Shown here in pieces: positions 59,938 through 64,000 of a DNA stretch of 64,000 nt. A model generated the notes under the pieces. The model saw only the letters and a list, made by a program, of their open reading frames with translations. It searched no databases and was not told where the DNA came from. The position numbers and the translations under genes are program-made. The stretch comes from UKL13-2 sp038206765 (lineage in GTDB: Bacteria > Pseudomonadota > Gammaproteobacteria > Burkholderiales > Usitatibacteraceae): the NCBI GenBank assembly GCA_038206765.1, contig JBBRAM010000017.1, positions 1-64,000 of the forward strand, given 5' to 3'. Position 1 is the stretch's first letter; each line of letters begins with the position of its first letter.

Positions 59938-61314
59938 TTGAAAAAACATTTAAAGCCGCCAAAATCTGTCGCCGTCATTGGTGGCGGTTATGCCGGCATG
60001 GCAGCAGCCGTAAAACTGACCGAATCAGGGCAATCCTGTACCGTTTTTGAAGCCGCCAAAACCCTTGGTGGTCGCGCCAGACGCGTTGAATACAAAGGTG
60101 CAACGCTCGATAACGGCCAACATATTTTGTCAGGTGCTTACACCGAATTGCTGCGCCTGATGGCCTTGGTGAGCGTTCCCAACACCGCCTTTGAGCGGGT
60201 TCCACTGAGCCTGACGTTTGCATCGGCTGTCGCGGGTGCCCCCACCGTATTTGCGCTCAACGCAGCCAAACTCCCCGCCCCGCTTCACATGGCCGCGGGC
60301 TTGCTGGCAGCAAAGGGGCTTGACTGGACCGAACGCTTGGCGGCGATTCGCCTCATGCGAGCGCTTAAGAAATCCAGATTCAAAGTGGATGCTCGGATGA
60401 ATGTCGCGGAATTGCTAAACGCCCACCAGCAGCCAACCAAACTCATCCAGTTTCTGTGGCAGCCATTGACCATTTCTGCTCTGAACACGCCGCTGGCAAC
60501 GGCTTCAGCGCAAGTGTTTGCCAATGTTTTGCGTGACGCTTTAGCGGCAGGCCGCGCAGAAAGCGATTTGATCTTTCCAAAGGTTGATTTGTCGCAGCTT
60601 TTCCCCGATCCCGCCGCGCATTGGTTGGCGGGGAGAGGTGCAACGGTAAAGTCCGGCGTGCGCGTCACCGCGATTGAGAAGGCCGACGCTGGCTTCGACA
60701 TCATTTATGGCGCTGGAAGTGATGCGCAACCTGAAGCACGCGAAACATTTTCAAACATCATATTGGCCGTTGCGCCGCACCAGCTAGGCTCGTTGGCCAG
60801 CTTGGACAGTGAGATTCGAGCGATTTTTTTAAACGCGGTTGACCATTTCCAATACGAGCCGATCACCACGATTTACCTCGCGTTTCCACCGCAAAAAACG
60901 CCCCGGCCTATTTTGATGCCGGCGACAATGCTAGGTCGGACTGAGGGCATGGTGCAATGGTTTTTTGACCGGGAAGCCTTGAGCAGCCAGAATGGGAATG
61001 CAGGCGTCTATGCCGGCGTGGTGTCGGCATCCGGTATGCATGAACAATGGTCGTTGGATGAAATTGCGAATGTTGCGTTGCGGGAATTACGGGATTGGCT
61101 TCCCAATTTGCCCGCCCCGCTCTGGCACAAAGTAGTCCATGAAAAACGCGCCACGTTTGCATGTACACCCAACCTGACGCGGCCGGCTTCTGAAACAGCC
61201 GTCCGAGGCTTGGTGTTAGCGGGCGATTACGTGGCTTGCGACTATCCGGCCACGCTAGAGGCCGCCGTTCGCAACGGTTGCCGCGCAGCTGACATAATCC
61301 ACGCTGAGCTATAA
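59938..61314 (+). CDS. hpnE: Hydroxysqualene dehydroxylase HpnE
   Basis: HpnE is a FAD-dependent amine-oxidase-fold enzyme that reduces hydroxysqualene to squalene. The 458-residue protein has the dinucleotide-binding motif VAVIGGGYAGMAAAVKL (about 11-27), followed by GGRARRVEYKG, and the C-terminal FAD motif VLAGDYVACDYPATLEAAVR. The start is TTG at 59938; no ATG fits. It completes the hpnC-hpnD-hpnE set. The squalene-hopene cyclase is not in the window. Confidence 0.92.
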   Translation: MKKHLKPPKSVAVIGGGYAGMAAAVKLTESGQSCTVFEAAKTLGGRARRVEYKGATLDNGQHILSGAYTELLRLMALVSVPNTAFERVPLSLTFASAVAGAPTVFALNAAKLPAPLHMAAGLLAAKGLDWTERLAAIRLMRALKKSRFKVDARMNVAELLNAHQQPTKLIQFLWQPLTISALNTPLATASAQVFANVLRDALAAGRAESDLIFPKVDLSQLFPDPAAHWLAGRGATVKSGVRVTAIEKADAGFDIIYGAGSDAQPEARETFSNIILAVAPHQLGSLASLDSEIRAIFLNAVDHFQYEPITTIYLAFPPQKTPRPILMPATMLGRTEGMVQWFFDREALSSQNGNAGVYAGVVSASGMHEQWSLDEIANVALRELRDWLPNLPAPLWHKVVHEKRATFACTPNLTRPASETAVRGLVLAGDYVACDYPATLEAAVRNGCRAADIIHAEL

Positions 61315-61401
61315 CGTTCGCGTCAATACCCTCAAAGAGTAGCGACAAAATACGTACCAAATCACCTCACAAACCCATTATCCAATCAGCGTCCCTCCCT
61401 T

Positions 61402-62169
61402 ATGCCCGCAATACCGCCAAACTACCAGCCGCCAGCCAACCTTTTGCAAGATCGCGTGATCTTGGTCACCGGTGCGAGCCAGGTTCACAGTTTGGGGCGC
61501 GCCGCTGCCATTGCCTATGCCGCGCATGGCGCAACCGTTATTTTGCATGGCCGTGACATGCCAAAACTTGAAGCCGCCTACGACGAAATCGAAGACTTGC
61601 GTTATCCTCAACCTGCGATTATGCCGCTAGATTACCTGAAGGCGAAGCAGGCAGATTTGGACGGCTTTGCCGAAACGATACGCAGCACATTCGGGCGCTT
61701 GGACGGTATTTTCCATGGTGCCTCGCATTTTTCGCCGTTGATGCCGTTAGCGCTGCAAGGGCTGGAGGTTTGGCAAAAGCAGCTAACTGTGAATCTCGCC
61801 GTTCCGGTTGCACTGACCAAAGCGTGTATGCCGCTGCTGAAAATGTCGGTTAAGGGAACAAAACCACCTCATCCGGCCAACGTCATATTTTTATCAGAAT
61901 CGCACGCCGCGACGGCAAGCAGCCCCGGCACCGCCTATTGGGGGCCGTTTGCCACGGCAAAGGGGGCATTACAGTCGGTCGTCGATATCTGGCAAGCCGA
62001 AATGCTTGATACAGATAACGTTCATTTTCATCTCGTCACGCCGGGCCCCGTATCAAGCCCCATGCGCCACAAAAGCCATCCCGGCGAGCTCACGACATCG
62101 CTTCCTAATTCAGCAAGTCTTGCAAACGCATTTTTGTATTTTATGGCCGAGCCAGGCAACAGCATTTAA
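61402..62169 (+). CDS. YciK-like short-chain dehydrogenase lacking the catalytic tyrosine
   Basis: The 255-residue protein has the SDR cofactor motif LVTGASQVHSLGRA (about 21-34) and a conserved Lys187, but the YxxxK position reads FATAK (Phe183). The Ser before it is in IFLSESHAA. Loss of the tyrosine suggests that it is not a classical oxidoreductase, or that Tyr179 substitutes. It follows hpnE by 87 bases on the same strand and may belong to the squalene operon. Confidence 0.82.
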   Translation: MPAIPPNYQPPANLLQDRVILVTGASQVHSLGRAAAIAYAAHGATVILHGRDMPKLEAAYDEIEDLRYPQPAIMPLDYLKAKQADLDGFAETIRSTFGRLDGIFHGASHFSPLMPLALQGLEVWQKQLTVNLAVPVALTKACMPLLKMSVKGTKPPHPANVIFLSESHAATASSPGTAYWGPFATAKGALQSVVDIWQAEMLDTDNVHFHLVTPGPVSSPMRHKSHPGELTTSLPNSASLANAFLYFMAEPGNSI

Positions 62170-62507
62170 CCGGTCCCCTTAGGTACATTGGGCAAATTAG
62201 GTATGCCCTTTAATATCTCTGACTTGATTAGGGGACGCCTAACTCACACTTACGCCCGTTGAGGAACTGTAATATGTATCGAATTGTCATCAGATTTCGG
62301 TAAACTATCTATAGTCGATAAAATTCGGTTGTTAGAAGACGCATGTTTAGTCTTTGAGAATTATTTTGCATCCATCGGGATCAGCAAACGTACGCAGCTA
62401 AGCATGGATGATTAGCTGTTAACAACCATCAACTGCGCCAGTGCAAGTAATGCACAAACTGAAGCTCTCAACGTATAGAAGTACAGACAAATAAACGACT
62501 GAACATT
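62170..62507. other. Intergenic region before the cyclase-like gene; no gene seen
   Basis: The 338 bases hold no credible coding frame or RNA gene. The cyclase-like gene begins at a TTG without a clear ribosome binding site, so its true start is uncertain. A promoter should lie here; I did not find a strong match. Confidence 0.5.
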
Positions 62508-63935
62508 TTGAACGACAAACTAGATCAGGGAAACCGTACTTTTATCGGCAGCGTTTGCTTTGTCGATATTGTTGGCTATTCCAAAAAATCCGTTTCCGAA
62601 CAAATCATGATGAAAGATCGCTTCACGATGTTGCTATCGGAAGCGTTGAAAGATGTTGCGATTGACCAACGGATCATTCTAGACACGGGCGATGGCGCGG
62701 CAATCAGCTTTTTGGGGGATCCTGAAGATGCACTCTTCGTCACGATGCATATGCGTGACTTTTTGCAACGTGCGTTGCTCGATGCCGATGAAGCCACGAT
62801 TGCCGGGGAACTTGGGTTGCGCATCGGCATCAATTTGGGCCCGGTCAAGCTGATTCGCGACATTAACGGCCAGCCGAATATTGTGGGTGACGGTATAAAC
62901 GTTGCACAACGTATCATGAGTTTCGCCCAGCCCGCGCAGATTGTGGTTTCGCGTTCTTACTACGATGTGGTGTCGGTCATTTCTGAAGAATACGCCAAGC
63001 TCTTCCACTATGAAGGCTCCCGGACCGACAAGCATGTCCGTGAACATGAAATTTATATTGTCGGCGAATCCGTCGCTGCTTTTAATCAAGCCAAAGCCGG
63101 CATGGTTGATAGGGCTGCAACAACCAACACCAATACGAAACTCAAGGCAGCGCTAATTGGCGCATCGACTGGCGCATACGCCAACGGCTCCGCGAACAAT
63201 GGAACACAATTGGGCTCGGTCAACAATTTTTTGCAAGATCGAAAAAAGCTCATGACCGTGGGCGGCATTATGGCCGTTGTAGCGTTGGTGCTCGTGGCTG
63301 CATTAGTCATGAAAAAACCAAATTCCACTCCGCCACCTGGCGCTAGCCTTTCCGCCAAAGCGATTGATAAACCGGTTGACCCATCAACACAGCAACCAAA
63401 TAGCCCCAATTCCAAGAATGACCTTGGCAAAACAGACGCCGCGTCAGGTGCGGCCGTCGGCATTGCCGAGCCTTCAAAAGCCCCTGATGGGTCTGTGGCA
63501 TCAGCAGGTCACGATTCGATCGCCTCAGCCGCAGTGGCGCAACCGGTAGCGCAAACAACGCTACCAACTTCGACACCAACAACCGCCGCTGCTCTGCAAA
63601 ACCGTGGCGCAGTAGCTGGTAATCCCAGCTCGCCCAATACCGCAAGCCCCGGCGCGTTGGACAAGCCAGCTGATGGCGCAAAAACGGCCAAGGCCGATCC
63701 CGCTAAAACAGAAACGCCTAAACCGGCATCTGGAACCGTCTTATTTAGCATTCAGCCTTGGGGTGAAATTTTTGTGAACGGCAAATCAATCGGTGTTTCA
63801 CCGCCCCTAAAACATACTAAATTGCAACCGGGCAAATATAAAATCGAAGTTAAAAACTCGACGTTCGCGCCTCTGACGACCAGTATTGAAGTTAAATCCA
63901 AAGAAGAAACGCCGATTAAACACCGGTTTCAATAA
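62508..63935 (+). CDS. Class III nucleotidyl-cyclase-like protein with membrane segment and PEGA domain
   Basis: The 475-residue protein has a cytoplasmic cyclase homology domain (about 12-190) with both metal aspartates (Asp20 in CFVDIVGYS and Asp62 in DTGDGAAISF) and the transition-state pair Asn131 and Arg135 (INVAQR). By my alignment the purine-selecting positions are Leu58 and Asn124 rather than Lys and Asp, so the nucleotide is unclear. A single membrane helix (about 250-268), a long Pro/Ala/Thr-rich linker and a C-terminal PEGA domain (about 405-475, GEIFVNGKSIGVSPP) follow. The start is TTG. Confidence 0.85.
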   Translation: MNDKLDQGNRTFIGSVCFVDIVGYSKKSVSEQIMMKDRFTMLLSEALKDVAIDQRIILDTGDGAAISFLGDPEDALFVTMHMRDFLQRALLDADEATIAGELGLRIGINLGPVKLIRDINGQPNIVGDGINVAQRIMSFAQPAQIVVSRSYYDVVSVISEEYAKLFHYEGSRTDKHVREHEIYIVGESVAAFNQAKAGMVDRAATTNTNTKLKAALIGASTGAYANGSANNGTQLGSVNNFLQDRKKLMTVGGIMAVVALVLVAALVMKKPNSTPPPGASLSAKAIDKPVDPSTQQPNSPNSKNDLGKTDAASGAAVGIAEPSKAPDGSVASAGHDSIASAAVAQPVAQTTLPTSTPTTAAALQNRGAVAGNPSSPNTASPGALDKPADGAKTAKADPAKTETPKPASGTVLFSIQPWGEIFVNGKSIGVSPPLKHTKLQPGKYKIEVKNSTFAPLTTSIEVKSKEETPIKHRFQ

Positions 63936-64000
63936 TTTTTTATTGCCTCGTAAGGGATGCTATTTCCATTCGTTTTTGACTCGGTTTGCGTACCTTTGCA

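Noticed and set aside
1..64000. CRISPR array, prophage or rRNA operon
   Set aside because: No regularly spaced direct repeats with unique spacers, no run of phage structural genes and no rRNA sequence were seen.

Overview
The window looks like a chromosomal segment of a betaproteobacterium; the family cannot be fixed from sequence alone. Supporting features are the operon rpsF-priB-rpsR-rplI followed by dnaB-alr-radA, the block tig-clpP-clpX-lon-hupB-tRNA-ppiD with fabI nearby, and the hpnC-hpnD-hpnE squalene pathway. Most of the window is ordinary housekeeping DNA, with three accessory or scarred zones.

Layout. 1-2567: a complete IS21-family element (istA, istB, multi-repeat ends) inserted in a gene that already carried a nonsense codon. 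2927-3745: a diverged copy of the radA 3' end and a type II toxin-antitoxin pair. 3794-11321: radA, a membrane protein, alr, dnaB interrupted by a 350-residue intein, then rplI, rpsR, priB and rpsF with a recognisable promoter. 11480-17495: two tandem secreted M16 metallopeptidases. 18040-23152: clpB, nadC, mlaA and a small membrane protein. 23214-25757: a rearrangement scar with a MoaD/ThiS-like gene, the tail of a BNR/sialidase-like gene, a 58-bp palindrome resembling two joined IS ends, the tail of an ilvD-like gene, an IS110 element and a broken MAPEG gene. 25866-31366: an ABC exporter of the YbbA/YbbP type, tesA and mnmH. 31692-38115: a TonB-dependent receptor, a Pit phosphate uptake pair, an M50 protease and a DUF2167 protein. 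38429-44947: a cyanophycinase-like lipoprotein, a DUF1460 protein with a coupled small ORF, an osmoprotectant-type binding protein/permease fusion and an O-antigen-ligase-like protein. 45333-50229: fabI, a glycosyltransferase, a short-chain dehydrogenase and ppiD. 50432-57824: tRNA-Asp, tRNA-Val, hupB, lon, clpX, clpP, tig and tRNA-Leu. 58055-62169: hpnC, two tandem 32-codon ORFs, hpnD, hpnE and an unusual short-chain dehydrogenase. 62508-63935: a class III cyclase-like protein with a membrane segment and a PEGA domain.

How the genes work together. ClpP, ClpX, Lon, ClpB, trigger factor and PpiD form a proteostasis set. HpnD, HpnC and HpnE convert farnesyl diphosphate to squalene for hopanoids. 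MlaA, the M16 peptidases, the TonB receptor and the O-antigen-ligase-like protein act in or on the envelope.

The two most interesting signals are: (1) an intein in the P-loop of DnaB with the W-C-T residue set of class 3 inteins, Ala at position 1, and an intact-looking LAGLIDADG endonuclease; (2) a 95-bp tandem repeat ahead of hpnD in which each unit begins with the hpnD start codon and encodes a 32-residue ORF ending in an ATGA overlap with the next, giving a chain of three coupled starts. Both are read directly from the sequence; their function is inference.
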